DNA from: Candidatus Obscuribacterales bacterium
Lineage (GTDB): Bacteria; Cyanobacteriota; Vampirovibrionia; Obscuribacterales; Obscuribacteraceae
Assembly (NCBI GenBank): GCA_031292355.1
Contig: JARLHI010000054.1
Location: forward strand, 62,001-126,000
DNA: 64,000 nucleotides
Reading direction: 5' to 3'
Positions 9,418 to 18,189 of this stretch are shown here, piece by piece. The notes below the pieces were generated by a model that worked only from the letters and a program-made list of their open reading frames with translations, had not been told where the DNA came from and ran no database searches. The position numbers and the translations under genes are program-made. The first letter of the stretch is position 1, and every line of letters starts with the position of its first letter.

Positions 9418-9655
9418 ACTGTATGGAACTCAAAACTGCACCAGAACAGCCTCTGCCGTCACATGTGTTCTCGGGTGAACGGCATACGTTTTACGGCAGA
9501 CATTTCAAACGAGAATTCGTCTTCCGCAAGTCGTGCCTATGACTGGCCGATTCAAAGCAAGCATGACGCGCTTTACTTCCCCAAGAACGCCGACCTCCGA
9601 TACGAGAAAGTTCTTCCGGAAGAAGAAGAAGAAGAAGAAGAAGAATTATTTACCT
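9418..9655 (-). pseudogene. Decayed copy 1 of the TPR-caspase gene 3' end
   Basis: On the minus strand this reads VGVLGEVKRVMLALNRPVIG before a stop, aligning with VGAHWEGEGVMLAVKPAKPG of the caspase gene at 9988. It shares a further ~200 bp with copy 2, 305 bp away (GGCACGACTTGCGGAAGAC, GAGTTCCATACAG). A (GAA)9 run interrupts it. The rest of 9276-9987 holds no gene I can support. Confidence 0.6.
9619..9645 (+). repeat. (GAA)9 microsatellite
   Basis: Nine uninterrupted GAA units at the edge of caspase-tail copy 1. The matching place in copy 2 has GGAAGAAG only, so the run expanded after duplication. Confidence 0.95.
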
Positions 9656-9722
9656 CGTATTTGCAGATTAGAATCTGTTTTTAGTAGGTAGCTTATATCT
9701 GAATTTCGGGCGACAAAATGGA

Positions 9723-9955
9723 ACTGTATGGAACTCAGAAGTACACGAGAATAACCTCTACCTTCACATTTGTTTCCGTTTTACAGTAGACGTTTTACGG
9801 CGGATGTTTCAACCGCAGACTGTTTCACGGCAAATTGGTCTTCCGCAAGTCGTGCCAACGGCTCGCCGGTTCACATCAAGCATGACGGGCGCTTTGCTTC
9901 CCAATGAGCGTCTACCACTGATACAAGAAAGTTTTTCCGGAAGAAGTCAGCAACT
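9723..9955 (-). pseudogene. Decayed copy 2 of the TPR-caspase gene 3' end
   Basis: On the minus strand this reads VDAHWEAKRP, then after a one-base shift MLDVNRRAVGT, matching VGAHWEGEGVMLAVKPAKPG of the neighbouring gene. The plus-strand string CTTCCCAATGAGCG is shared with the gene at about 10185. It lies 33 bases beyond the gene's stop and is an imperfect direct repeat of copy 1. Confidence 0.65.
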
Positions 9956-9987
9956 ATTGTGAGCTTTCTTAAAGTGCTATCTCAAGT

Positions 9988-12699
9988 TTAAGGCTTTTTG
10001 ACAGGAGACTTAGCAGTAGCTGCTGCTGGCACAGACTTCTTCACAGCGCTCTTAGCAGGCACCACGATGCCCTTCGACGCCACATTCGCTATCGGTTTAA
10101 CAACTGGTGCTTTGACCGTGAATTCATCATCGGCTAATCCCGGTCCAGGCTTGGCCGGTTTCACAGCAAGCATAACGCCTTCTCCTTCCCAATGAGCGCC
10201 GACTACTGGTGTCTGCATTTCCCCTCTGTCGTTGAGCACTTCGCGCTGAACTTTGTCTTGCATGTATGTGCAAGCATCACCAAGTTTGGTTTTGTCGCCA
10301 TCCTTACGTAAGCCTTCAAGCAAACAATGTGTAAAAACGCCGTTTGGATACTTTTTAGACTCCCATGAAACCTGGCTTGGCTGGCTGGAGCAAACAACAT
10401 ATTGACCTGAACCCTGAGCGATTTCATCAACACTAAAATTATTCACTCTAAAAATGCCTTTCGCACCAGGTTCAGCTGCACCACTGTGGCAGGCGTCCAT
10501 CGCTAAGATCATGCGATCAGAATGCACTCGCTGTTTAATCATGTCGGTGAATTCTTGAACTTTTATGCCCGTGGCGAACAAACTGTTTTTATCAGTGTCG
10601 TGAGCAATCAAATAATTGGCTCCTGCCGAATCAGCAGCAGAGGGGCTACCATGCCCAGAGAAATAGAACACCACAAGGTCATTAGGACCAGCTGCGTGTG
10701 GCAAAAACTTATCACCCAGAGAACTGAGAATATTTACTCGTGTAGCTTTCTCATCAAGCAACAGACGAATATGGTCTGGTTGAAAATGTGCTTCATTGAC
10801 CAGATAGTCATAAAAATCTTTTGCGTCTTTAGCAGCATACTTAAGATTGATACTGGAGTCCTGATATTTGCTGATACCAACAACAAGAGCCCATTTGTCC
10901 TGAACAGCGCGATTGGCTTTCGCTTTTTGGTCGACTTCAACTGCTTTTAAAAGTTTAGGATCAGTGCTGCCTTGAATTTCTTTGACACTGGCTTCCATGC
11001 GGTCTTTGTCGCTGACGAAACTCAACAAACGAGTCTGTGCTTCGTAATTAGCAGGCAACGAAGCTATTAGCGATGTGTTGTCACCGAGGACTTTCTTTCG
11101 CATAGCCGTTGCCGTAGTGATGCAGGTTTGTGCTTCGGCATCTTTGTGTTGGGCTTTATACGCTTGAGACAAGACATCGAGTATGGTGGCAAGAAACGGA
11201 TTATCTGCGCCCAATGCCTTTTGGTCTATGCTCAAAGCGCGCATAGATAATTTTTCAGCTTGAGCATATTTTCCGGTCTGACAATAAAGACTAGCCAGAT
11301 TAGTATTGACTGCAGCCACTTCAGGCGAGTCACCACCTTTTGCCTTATATCTTATGGCCAGTGCATTTTTCAGTACTGATTCAGCTTCATCAAATTTCTT
11401 TTCACCGATGAACACACCACCAAGTTCGTTCAAAGTATCGGCAACTTCTATATGGTCGGCGCCAAGTTTCTTCTGACGAATAGCAAGCGCTTGTTTGAAA
11501 TTTTGTTCGGCAGTAGCAAGGTCGTTTTTCACACTAAAAAGAGTCGCTAAATTCTCTAGAACATCTGCACCTTCAACCGAGTCGTCACCATTTATAGCAG
11601 TAAAAAGTACCAGCGCCCGCTTCAGTTTCGGCTCGGCATCAGCCGTCAAACCTTCTTCCAGAAGACAACGGCCAAGATTGTTCAAACTGTTTGCCAGTCG
11701 CGCATCTTTGCCTGGGAATTTTTCAGCCTCAGTTTCTGCTGCTTCTAATAATTCTTGTGCTTCGACATAATCGCCTTTGCCGAAAGCTCGCAAGCCTACT
11801 TGGTTTAAGTTGCTCCAGTTCGAGTCATCAGGCAAACCACAAATACCTGGAAGGTTCGCCTCTTCACTGCGTCTGCAGGTTAAGTCAGTGGCATTAAAAA
11901 TCGCTTCTACCCGAGCATCCAGACCTGCCTTCTGCTTTTTATCAAGAACGATATCGCCGCCTGCACCCAGTTGATGATGTTCTTCGAGATCCTGGCGAAT
12001 GCGCGGATTATTCTTTACTTGCTCAGATAATTCCTTGAGGAAATCAGACTGAATCGATTCTTTGGTCAGCTGATCGTTTGGTCCTCCACTTTGTCGACCC
12101 AAAGTCATCCAGACTGCATACTGCGCAATGGTATGTTGCCGTCTTTTCTTATCCAGCGCAATGCTATCGAAGCCACCGCTTTTGTCGAGATCGGCTGCTG
12201 CAGCCATTATTTTAGATAGTTTCAACCACGTCCCTTTATCAGGATAATCACCAATAACAAAAGAAACGCCGTCAGCTGGCGGTGGCTTCATCGTTTTCAA
12301 CGATGCGCAAATCGTGTCTAAGGCTACCTGTATCTGGGCATTTGCGCCCACCGAAACAATGGTGTCTTTTGTGACCATCATTGTTTGAACGTTGCCAGAA
12401 TTCGAACGAAAGCTCTCGTTTACAGGTACAACCAATCGCAACGGATTGCCCGTTTTGTTGTTGATAGTGAGCTGCACTGAACTGGTCGTCACACCATCGC
12501 CGTGGATAGAAAAAGCAACCTCACCTTTTTTCACAGCTTCGCGCAAGGTGACGAAGGCACCTTTTGCATTATTGGATTGACCGATTTGCGCGCCGACTGC
12601 GCTCAATGGACCGGCAGCCCAGGCACTTAGACTAAAAAATGTATTTGCAAGCAGCAAAAGCGCCAGAAAAACGGGACTGAGTTCACGACGAAAATGCAT
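9988..12699 (-). CDS. Exported TPR protein with C-terminal caspase-like (C14) domain
   Basis: 903 residues. Signal peptide at 1-29 (ends SAWAAG). An unrecognised beta-rich region covers 45-150. Five or so kinesin-light-chain-type TPR units lie at about 295-540 (ALAIRQKKLGADHIEVADTL and repeats). A caspase p20-type domain lies at about 600-800: WALVVGISKYQD, FYFSGHGSP with catalytic His683, and AMDACHSGA with catalytic Cys737. The tail after 850 is Pro/Ala/Lys-rich and low complexity. Bacterial orthocaspases cleave after Arg or Lys; the substrate here is unknown. The signal peptide places the protease outside the cytoplasm, which is worth noting. Its 3' end is duplicated twice downstream. Confidence 0.88.
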   Translation of the reverse strand: MHFRRELSPVFLALLLLANTFFSLSAWAAGPLSAVGAQIGQSNNAKGAFVTLREAVKKGEVAFSIHGDGVTTSSVQLTINNKTGNPLRLVVPVNESFRSNSGNVQTMMVTKDTIVSVGANAQIQVALDTICASLKTMKPPPADGVSFVIGDYPDKGTWLKLSKIMAAAADLDKSGGFDSIALDKKRRQHTIAQYAVWMTLGRQSGGPNDQLTKESIQSDFLKELSEQVKNNPRIRQDLEEHHQLGAGGDIVLDKKQKAGLDARVEAIFNATDLTCRRSEEANLPGICGLPDDSNWSNLNQVGLRAFGKGDYVEAQELLEAAETEAEKFPGKDARLANSLNNLGRCLLEEGLTADAEPKLKRALVLFTAINGDDSVEGADVLENLATLFSVKNDLATAEQNFKQALAIRQKKLGADHIEVADTLNELGGVFIGEKKFDEAESVLKNALAIRYKAKGGDSPEVAAVNTNLASLYCQTGKYAQAEKLSMRALSIDQKALGADNPFLATILDVLSQAYKAQHKDAEAQTCITTATAMRKKVLGDNTSLIASLPANYEAQTRLLSFVSDKDRMEASVKEIQGSTDPKLLKAVEVDQKAKANRAVQDKWALVVGISKYQDSSINLKYAAKDAKDFYDYLVNEAHFQPDHIRLLLDEKATRVNILSSLGDKFLPHAAGPNDLVVFYFSGHGSPSAADSAGANYLIAHDTDKNSLFATGIKVQEFTDMIKQRVHSDRMILAMDACHSGAAEPGAKGIFRVNNFSVDEIAQGSGQYVVCSSQPSQVSWESKKYPNGVFTHCLLEGLRKDGDKTKLGDACTYMQDKVQREVLNDRGEMQTPVVGAHWEGEGVMLAVKPAKPGPGLADDEFTVKAPVVKPIANVASKGIVVPAKSAVKKSVPAAATAKSPVKKP

Positions 12700-12833
12700 T
12701 ATCTCTACCTAATTGAATCTGTCCGATCGAAAAACCAGGGTCATTGTTATGCTAACTGCACTCAAACGTATTTTAGGCGTATTTTAAGCCGGATACATCC
12801 TAATGTGAAATTTCTGAAGGTGCGGCAAGCCCC

Positions 12834-13973
12834 ATGAGCGAACAAATTGCAAAGCGCATTGAAAAAGAATTGAATGTACCGGATCTCGTGACGCTGCTAG
12901 CAGACAATCTTTCCGGTTCGGACTTATATTCGCTTTTGCTTGCGACATTAAAACGCCGCGTGAAAAAAGTAGACCCTGGTCATCTCTCCATTTTTAGCCC
13001 CGTGACAAAACCCTGTGATATCGATGCCCGGTTACTGAATAAAGTTGAAAGCGTCGCCTATGAGATTGCAGCCAATTACAAGGCGATCGAACTGGCTCCC
13101 CTTTGTCCATTAGGCAGTGTCGCAAAGCTTTCTAGTCTGGAACAAAGCAACGTTCTAAGCACAATTAAACCTTTCGAATGCGCGTCAGACCCGACCATAG
13201 GGATGGCGTTGGAGAGTGCCAAACTGCGCAAAAATTCAGCAGACCGAAAGGACACCACTCGATTATGTACAAGCCAGCGGGTAATCAGGCTTCCAATACC
13301 TGCTAATCCAGCTTTCACGGCTCATTTTAAATTATTCAGTCTCGTCAACGCAGGTCGTGACACAGGCTCGTTTGAATTTGAGAGTTCGGCTTTAAATGAG
13401 CACATAGTTTTCTATCTAGACTTTCTCAATGCCTTGAGCACATCTGGAAATTTCTCTTTTGCAGATATCACTGTGGAAATCAGCGACACGCGCGTCGTTG
13501 GCTATCTTTGCTCAAAGTTTGCCATAGACAAAGAAGAGATCCGCTCTACTGTTCGAGCCAGAGACTCAAACACTTCCCAGCAGATCTTGTCGAAGCACGC
13601 AGTGTCCTGGCCAAAAACAATTAACGAGCCCTCGACAGACTTATTGTCATTTGATTTGCCTGAACACATGATTAAACAGTTGCAGATACTCAACCAGGTT
13701 GTCTGCTCGCAATTAAGCTCTCGTTACTCTCATGTTGGGTTTAGTTTCAATTTGCACCGCCTGACAGGACTTGGATATTACGCAGGTCCTTGTTTTCACA
13801 TCAAGTTGAAGAACTCTCAAGGCGAACTGTTCAATCTTGCCGATGGTGGCTTTGTCGACTGGACGCAACTACTTCTAAGTGACACCAAAGAAAGGTTGAT
13901 GACTAGTGCCATCGGCACTGAACTTCTTTGCCGAATGTTCAGAGAAGATCAAGGGGTCAATCAAACGAAATGA
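12834..13973 (+). CDS. Class II aminoacyl-tRNA-synthetase-like protein (HisRS/HisZ-like), uncharacterised
   Basis: 379 residues. Segments resemble the class II catalytic fold. PLCPLGSVAKLSSLEQSNVL with TIKPFECASDPT suggests the motif 1/2 region, RLCTSQRVIRLP lies in the centre, and LHRLTGLGYYAGPCFHIKL with GGFVDWTQ near the C-terminus recalls the HisRS/HisZ RGLxYYTG...GGRYD blocks. No anticodon-binding domain is present, so it is unlikely to be a working tRNA synthetase. Possible roles are amino-acid sensing, an amide-ligase activity, or a HisZ-like regulatory subunit. It overlaps the following GNAT gene by four bases (ATGA), so the two are translated together. Confidence 0.5.
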   Translation: MSEQIAKRIEKELNVPDLVTLLADNLSGSDLYSLLLATLKRRVKKVDPGHLSIFSPVTKPCDIDARLLNKVESVAYEIAANYKAIELAPLCPLGSVAKLSSLEQSNVLSTIKPFECASDPTIGMALESAKLRKNSADRKDTTRLCTSQRVIRLPIPANPAFTAHFKLFSLVNAGRDTGSFEFESSALNEHIVFYLDFLNALSTSGNFSFADITVEISDTRVVGYLCSKFAIDKEEIRSTVRARDSNTSQQILSKHAVSWPKTINEPSTDLLSFDLPEHMIKQLQILNQVVCSQLSSRYSHVGFSFNLHRLTGLGYYAGPCFHIKLKNSQGELFNLADGGFVDWTQLLLSDTKERLMTSAIGTELLCRMFREDQGVNQTK

Positions 13974-14494
13974 CTGAAACTGTAGTTCGCCTTTTATCCG
14001 AAGCAGACGTCGACACATACTGGACTTTGCGTCTTGAAGCCCTAAAAAACGAGCCTGAATCCTTTGGTGCAACATTTGAAGAATCGGTCAACACACCATT
14101 AGCGGATGTTGTCAATCAGTTAAACCCCTCTGAAGATTCTTTTGTCATGGGTGCCTTCGCGCCGCACCTTGTAGGCATGGTTGGCCTTTATCGCAGAAAT
14201 GGTCTGAAACTCAGACACAAAGGGACGATCTGGGGCATGTATGTGGCTGCCGATGGTCGCGGCAAAGGCATTGGCCGCGCTCTAATGCGCGCGCTCATTG
14301 CACACGCGGTTTCGCTTTCCAGTTACGAACAATTAGTACTAACGGTTGTCACCACCAACGACGCTGCTCATAGTCTCTATCTATCGCTGGGTTTTAAAAC
14401 ATATGGCACCGAAATTGCGGCTTTAAAGCTAGGAAATCTTTATCTCGACGAAGAGCTGATGGCGCTTCAGCTTATTCTTTCGACTGTAGTCTAA
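13970..14494 (+). CDS. GNAT-family N-acetyltransferase
   Basis: Transfers an acyl group from acyl-CoA to an amine; the acceptor is unknown. 174 residues from the ATG at 13970, which overlaps the previous stop as ATGA and has GGGG ten bases ahead. GNAT motifs: VRLLSEADVDTYWTLRLEAL, WGMYVAADGRGKGIGRAL (the acetyl-CoA pyrophosphate loop R-G-x-G-x-G/A) and LTVVTTNDAAHSLYLSLGF. The coupling to the aaRS-like gene suggests one pathway. Confidence 0.85.
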   Translation: MTETVVRLLSEADVDTYWTLRLEALKNEPESFGATFEESVNTPLADVVNQLNPSEDSFVMGAFAPHLVGMVGLYRRNGLKLRHKGTIWGMYVAADGRGKGIGRALMRALIAHAVSLSSYEQLVLTVVTTNDAAHSLYLSLGFKTYGTEIAALKLGNLYLDEELMALQLILSTVV

Positions 14495-14630
14495 AGACAT
14501 CACTATTATTGGATTAGTGATGACAAGCGCGCGAGTTTTCCACCCATCCTCTACAATCATCAAATTCAGTTGAATGCACTATCGGCAAGTTTTTCATTGA
14601 AGTGAAAGTACGTCGTATCGAGGAAGAAAT

Positions 14631-15644
14631 TTGAAACGCAGCGTTCTATTGTTGTCGACTATTCTTTTCTTGCAGTTCAATTTGCAACTGTCAGCTCAAG
14701 CAAGTCCGATTAGCTACTCGCCACCAAGCGATCACGCGACTGCAACCATGCAGGGTCAACTTCCCGTCAATAAAGTGGGCGCACTGCTCGCAGCTGACTG
14801 TCTCGCAATTTTGAACGGCAACGAAATCAAAATTCAACAAAATCAAGAGCATGATCCAAAATTCAAAAAGGGTAAAGCGCCAGATCCCAACAAACCAGAT
14901 TTGTTTAAAGGCGAAATACTCAAATCAAAAATTGAAAATGTCGGCGACAACAAAACAGTCAGTGGCATCGCTTATTTTAGTGGTGGCACCAGGTTCGATC
15001 GACTTACCCGTGTCAAATGCGACGATACAGTAACACTGACTGATGGTCAAAGTCTCAGTGGAATTATTCAATCAGCCGATCCGATTCAGCTCACTTTAAA
15101 GATCGCAAGCGGAGCGACTGCAATCAAAATGAGTGACGTGGCTGCTATCCACTCCGCTCGCGCCTTTAATTTCTCAATGCCAGTGCCACCAAATACTGAC
15201 GTCAAAAACCCTTCTGGCTTCACCGCCGAACTCAATCGCTTAACTCTCGTTCCCACCTGTCACACCATAGCAGCCGGTATCACGAAAAGCAGCAGAAACA
15301 AGAGAATCCTCATTGTCGCCACGACGCTTACGCTTTTAGCAACATCAATTGCGGTACCAGTTGCCCTAAGCTGCGCCACTCACCATCACCACACAACGCC
15401 TTTTCATCCAATTTCCCAGCAACCTCAAACGACACTGCAAGTGACACCACTAACACCTGTAACCAAAGTGGTCCGACCGATTACTGTCCTTGGCACCAAA
15501 ACCGCGACAGCAGCCGTTCCGCCCACGTACAGCAACACTTTCACTCAGATCTATGTACCGCCGGTATTTGGTGTAAGAGGCCGTCTTATCCGACCTGGCT
15601 ACTCCTATTATGTCCTTGTACAAAAGTATCTTGGCCGTTTCTAA
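14631..15644 (+). CDS. Exported protein of unknown function with C-terminal membrane segment
   Basis: 337 residues from a TTG start with GAGGAAG nine bases before it. A signal peptide is present (LLLSTILFLQFNLQLSAQA). Residues 40-180 look like a small beta domain (VNKVGALLAADCLAILNGNE, GIAYFSGGTRFDRL, VTLTDGQSLSGIIQSADPIQ). A hydrophobic segment at about 225-247 (ILIVATTLTLLATSIAVPVAL) is followed by a His-rich patch (CATHHHHTTP) and a Thr/Pro-rich end. I do not recognise the family. The His patch could bind metal. Confidence 0.6.
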   Translation: MKRSVLLLSTILFLQFNLQLSAQASPISYSPPSDHATATMQGQLPVNKVGALLAADCLAILNGNEIKIQQNQEHDPKFKKGKAPDPNKPDLFKGEILKSKIENVGDNKTVSGIAYFSGGTRFDRLTRVKCDDTVTLTDGQSLSGIIQSADPIQLTLKIASGATAIKMSDVAAIHSARAFNFSMPVPPNTDVKNPSGFTAELNRLTLVPTCHTIAAGITKSSRNKRILIVATTLTLLATSIAVPVALSCATHHHHTTPFHPISQQPQTTLQVTPLTPVTKVVRPITVLGTKTATAAVPPTYSNTFTQIYVPPVFGVRGRLIRPGYSYYVLVQKYLGRF

Positions 15645-15663
15645 ATCGAAAGCGAAATCGCAG

Positions 15664-16203
15664 TTACTTTGTCTGCGTTTTCAACTTAGCCATATCAGCT
15701 TCAACATCGGCTGGTAAAGGTTGTTTTGCTTTATCGGCAATCGCAGCTGCACGTTCGTAATATGTTTTCGCTTCAGCATCCTTTTTCTCGCTCTGGCACA
15801 CGCGCGCCAGCCCAACAAGATCTTTGATCAAATCTACGTGCTCTAGACCGTTCGCTTTCTCGTGAATTGCCAGAGCCTGCTTATACAAATCATTGGCTTG
15901 AGCGCCATCGCCCTGAACATAATAGAAATTAGCTAAATTAGCCATGCTCTCTGCTTGAGAAGGATTATCAGCACCCAGTTGCAAGGCAGCTTGCATTGCT
16001 TCTTTGTAATAACGCTCGGCGGCAGCTTTGTCGCCCTTCTTCGCCGCCGCATCAGCAGTGTTTGTCAGCTCTTGCCAGTTTGTCTGTTCGGCCACAACTG
16101 GTTTGTCGGTTGGAATGCCTGCTGTTTCAGACTGACTACAGGCAGTCAAGCAGAGCAAACCCGCCAAGAAAGTTGTTGTAGAGAGTAATTTGCTGATTTT
16201 CAT
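15664..16203 (-). CDS. TPR lipoprotein
   Basis: 179 residues from the ATG at 16203, chosen because the sequence then opens with a lipoprotein signal (LAGLLCLTACSQ, lipobox L-T-A-C). Three TPR units follow (DAAAKKGDKAAAERYYKEAM, MANLANFYYVQGDGAQANDL, LARVCQSEKKDAEAKTYYER). Likely anchored on the periplasmic side of a membrane as a small scaffold. Convergent with the gene ending at 15644, only 19 bases apart. Confidence 0.75.
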   Translation of the reverse strand: MKISKLLSTTTFLAGLLCLTACSQSETAGIPTDKPVVAEQTNWQELTNTADAAAKKGDKAAAERYYKEAMQAALQLGADNPSQAESMANLANFYYVQGDGAQANDLYKQALAIHEKANGLEHVDLIKDLVGLARVCQSEKKDAEAKTYYERAAAIADKAKQPLPADVEADMAKLKTQTK

Positions 16204-16248
16204 TTGCTGATTGGGTATCTTAAGGTTTCTGACGCTTGCAAGATTAAC

Positions 16249-16383
16249 ATGACTGCCTATCTGGCGCATTCGCTTCCTATAGACGAGCTCTTAACCGGAA
16301 ATTTGCCCAACGTTGACATACATCATTGTAAACTCGAACCCGGAGAACTCGTGATAATCACAGGAGCTGTTGGAATCGCATGA
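16249..16383 (+). CDS. Possible 44-residue leader ORF before ddl
   Basis: An ATG at 16249 opens 44 codons and its TGA overlaps the ddl ATG as ATGA, the usual form of translational coupling. The peptide contains KLEPGELVIITGAVGIA. There is no clear ribosome site, and the first part lies over the start region of the divergent lipoprotein gene, so chance is quite possible. Confidence 0.25.
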   Translation: MTAYLAHSLPIDELLTGNLPNVDIHHCKLEPGELVIITGAVGIA

Positions 16384-17492
16384 ACAAGAAGATCAAAGTC
16401 GGCGTCTTGTTTGGCGGTAAATCAGCAGAACACGAGGTTTCACTGCAATCGGCTTTGAGCGTGATCGAAGCACTCGATCCCCAAAAATATGATGTTGTTC
16501 TCATCGGCATTAATAAGCAAGGGCAGTGGTTTCTTAACGACTCCTCTAAATTCTTGCTGGAAACTAATAATCCAAAACTAATCAAACTCGACACAAACGG
16601 CTCCAGTACCTCGGTTGCGCTGATTCCGGGTAAGAAAAGCGAAAATTTGATGCGTTTGAACGGCTCTGAAGAAGCCAGTCAAATCGACGTTGTTTTCCCC
16701 GTCTTGCATGGCACCTACGGCGAAGACGGCACTGTTCAGGGCTTGCTCAAATTAGCAAATGTGCCGTTTGTAGGCGCTGGTGTGCTTGGATCGGCTGTGG
16801 GCATGGACAAAGACGTAATGAAGCGTTTGCTGCGCGATGCCGGCTTACCAATCGCCAAATTTATTGTGCTCAATCGTACGACCGTTAGAAACATCGGTTA
16901 CGACTCTGTTGTTGCGCAGCTCGGCTTGCCACTTTTCGTCAAACCAGCAAACCTTGGCTCCTCAGTTGGTGTACGCAAAGTCAAAACTCAAAAAGAGTAT
17001 CGCGAAGCAATCGAACATGCTTTTCTCTTTGACCACAAAATCCTCATCGAAGAGTTTATTGATGGCCGCGAAGTAGAGTGTTCAGTTCTCGGCAATGATT
17101 ATCCAATTGCTTCAGTACCTGGAGAAATCGTGCCGCAGCATGAATTCTATTCATATGAGGCAAAATACCTGGATGAAAAAGGCGCCGTTTTAAAAATTCC
17201 CGCAGACTTGCCCCTAGACATCGTCACCAAATTGCAAAAAACCGCTGTGGATACTTTTCAAACTTTGTGCTGCGAAGGAATGGCTCGAGTCGACATGTTC
17301 TTGACCAAGGACAACAAAATTTTCGTCAACGAAATCAACACCATTCCTGGTTTTACCAAAATCAGCATGTATCCCAAGCTCTGGGAAGCTACCGGCATTC
17401 CGTATAGGGAATTGGTCGACCGACTAATAAAATTAGCCATGGAAAGATTCCAACTCGATCAGCAATTGCAGACGTCGCAAGATTTCGAATAG
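16380..17492 (+). CDS. ddl: D-alanine--D-alanine ligase
   Basis: Joins two D-alanines with ATP to supply the peptidoglycan stem-peptide terminus; cytoplasmic. 370 residues, ATP-grasp fold. Marks are VGVLFGGKSAEHEVSLQSA, PVLHGTYGEDGTVQG, GSAVGMDKDVMKRLL, PLFVKPANLGSSVGV, EEFIDGREVECSVLG and VNEINTIPGFT. The long inserted region (EFYSYEAKYLDEKG) fits the larger Ddl type. GGAG lies about 13 bases before the ATG. It is followed by a strong terminator. Confidence 0.95.
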   Translation: MNKKIKVGVLFGGKSAEHEVSLQSALSVIEALDPQKYDVVLIGINKQGQWFLNDSSKFLLETNNPKLIKLDTNGSSTSVALIPGKKSENLMRLNGSEEASQIDVVFPVLHGTYGEDGTVQGLLKLANVPFVGAGVLGSAVGMDKDVMKRLLRDAGLPIAKFIVLNRTTVRNIGYDSVVAQLGLPLFVKPANLGSSVGVRKVKTQKEYREAIEHAFLFDHKILIEEFIDGREVECSVLGNDYPIASVPGEIVPQHEFYSYEAKYLDEKGAVLKIPADLPLDIVTKLQKTAVDTFQTLCCEGMARVDMFLTKDNKIFVNEINTIPGFTKISMYPKLWEATGIPYRELVDRLIKLAMERFQLDQQLQTSQDFE

Positions 17493-17496
17493 AAGT

Positions 17497-17538
17497 CAGA
17501 GGCGCCCATCACTTTAATGACAGGCGCCTCTGTCTTTT
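17497..17538 (+). terminator. Terminator after ddl
   Basis: CAGAGGCGCC and GGCGCCTCTG form a perfect 10-bp stem around a 16-base loop, followed by TCTTTTTG. It lies between ddl and the convergent ferritin-like gene. Confidence 0.9.
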
Positions 17539-17552
17539 TGCTTGTTGCAATT

Positions 17553-17996
17553 CTATTTTTTGCTTGATGCAGCCATATTTTCGAGCAAAGCCATCAATGC
17601 GTCTCTTGTTCTTTCTTGCGCGGGCAAAAAGTCTGATTCAACAACTTTTAAATTGACGTCGTCTAAATTTTTCAAAGCGGCTTTATAAGAATCGAGTCCC
17701 TGGTCTTCGCCTTCTTTAAGACTACCAAGCGCTGGACTGGTACCAAGTACGGTGGCGCCGGCTTCGACCAATTTAGCAAAAGCTCCCCAAGCGCCTGAAC
17801 TTTTAGCTGGGGTGCCACCAGCTGCACTGACCATGCTTTCGAGTTTCGTGGCGCGGTCAGAGTGGCAATCACGGTTTTTCAAAAGAACAGCATTAACAGC
17901 TGGTTCTGTGATTTTCTCTAGAGCCATATTGTAGGTTTCCACAGCAGACAATTCACCTTGCAGCAGTGAATTCAATTGTTCTTCAGTCTTCGGCAT
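17553..17996 (-). CDS. DUF2383 ferritin-like four-helix protein
   Basis: 147 residues. The first helices EEQLNSLLQGELSAVETYNM and NRDCHSDRATKLESMV fit the DUF2383 (PA2169-type) four-helix bundle, which resembles ferritin-like folds and often carries metal-ligand Glu/His. The centre has a Gly/Ala-rich hinge (AAGGTPAKSSGAWGAFAK). A function in stress or metal handling is only inferred from the fold and from the nearby stress genes. A 30-residue membrane peptide gene lies 29 bases upstream on the same strand and is probably co-transcribed. Confidence 0.72.
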   Translation of the reverse strand: MPKTEEQLNSLLQGELSAVETYNMALEKITEPAVNAVLLKNRDCHSDRATKLESMVSAAGGTPAKSSGAWGAFAKLVEAGATVLGTSPALGSLKEGEDQGLDSYKAALKNLDDVNLKVVESDFLPAQERTRDALMALLENMAASSKK

Positions 17997-18025
17997 CGTT
18001 TAATTCCTCAGTTAGTTTGTTATTT

Positions 18026-18118
18026 CTACTTTCTGTTGAGCAGCAGGTTCAAGAGCACAGTCAAGCCAATACTCAAGCCAACGCTTAGCAAAATGCTGGG
18101 GAGCCAGAGAATAATCAT
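18026..18118 (-). CDS. 30-residue single-span membrane peptide
   Basis: The ATG at 18118 is preceded by AAGAGG seven bases upstream, a strong ribosome site. The product is almost entirely hydrophobic: MIILWLPSILLSVGLSIG, then LTVLLNLLLNRK, ending in a basic tail. This is the layout of small inner-membrane regulators or subunits. It lies just upstream of the ferritin-like gene on the same strand. Confidence 0.55.
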   Translation of the reverse strand: MIILWLPSILLSVGLSIGLTVLLNLLLNRK

Positions 18119-18189
18119 GTACCGAACCTCTTTTCAATAATCTGTAGCAGTATCGTGGGCGGTACAAGACTCAGACTGATCGCAAACGA

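Noticed and set aside
9121..9684. 187-codon plus-strand frame across the carotenoid oxygenase end and the gap
   Set aside because: It starts inside the oxygenase gene in another frame and ends in the GAA run. The DNA downstream is explained as reverse-strand caspase-gene ends.
14496..14522. CATCACT/AGTGATG hairpin as a terminator after the GNAT gene
   Set aside because: A seven-base stem with no following T-run; too weak to call.
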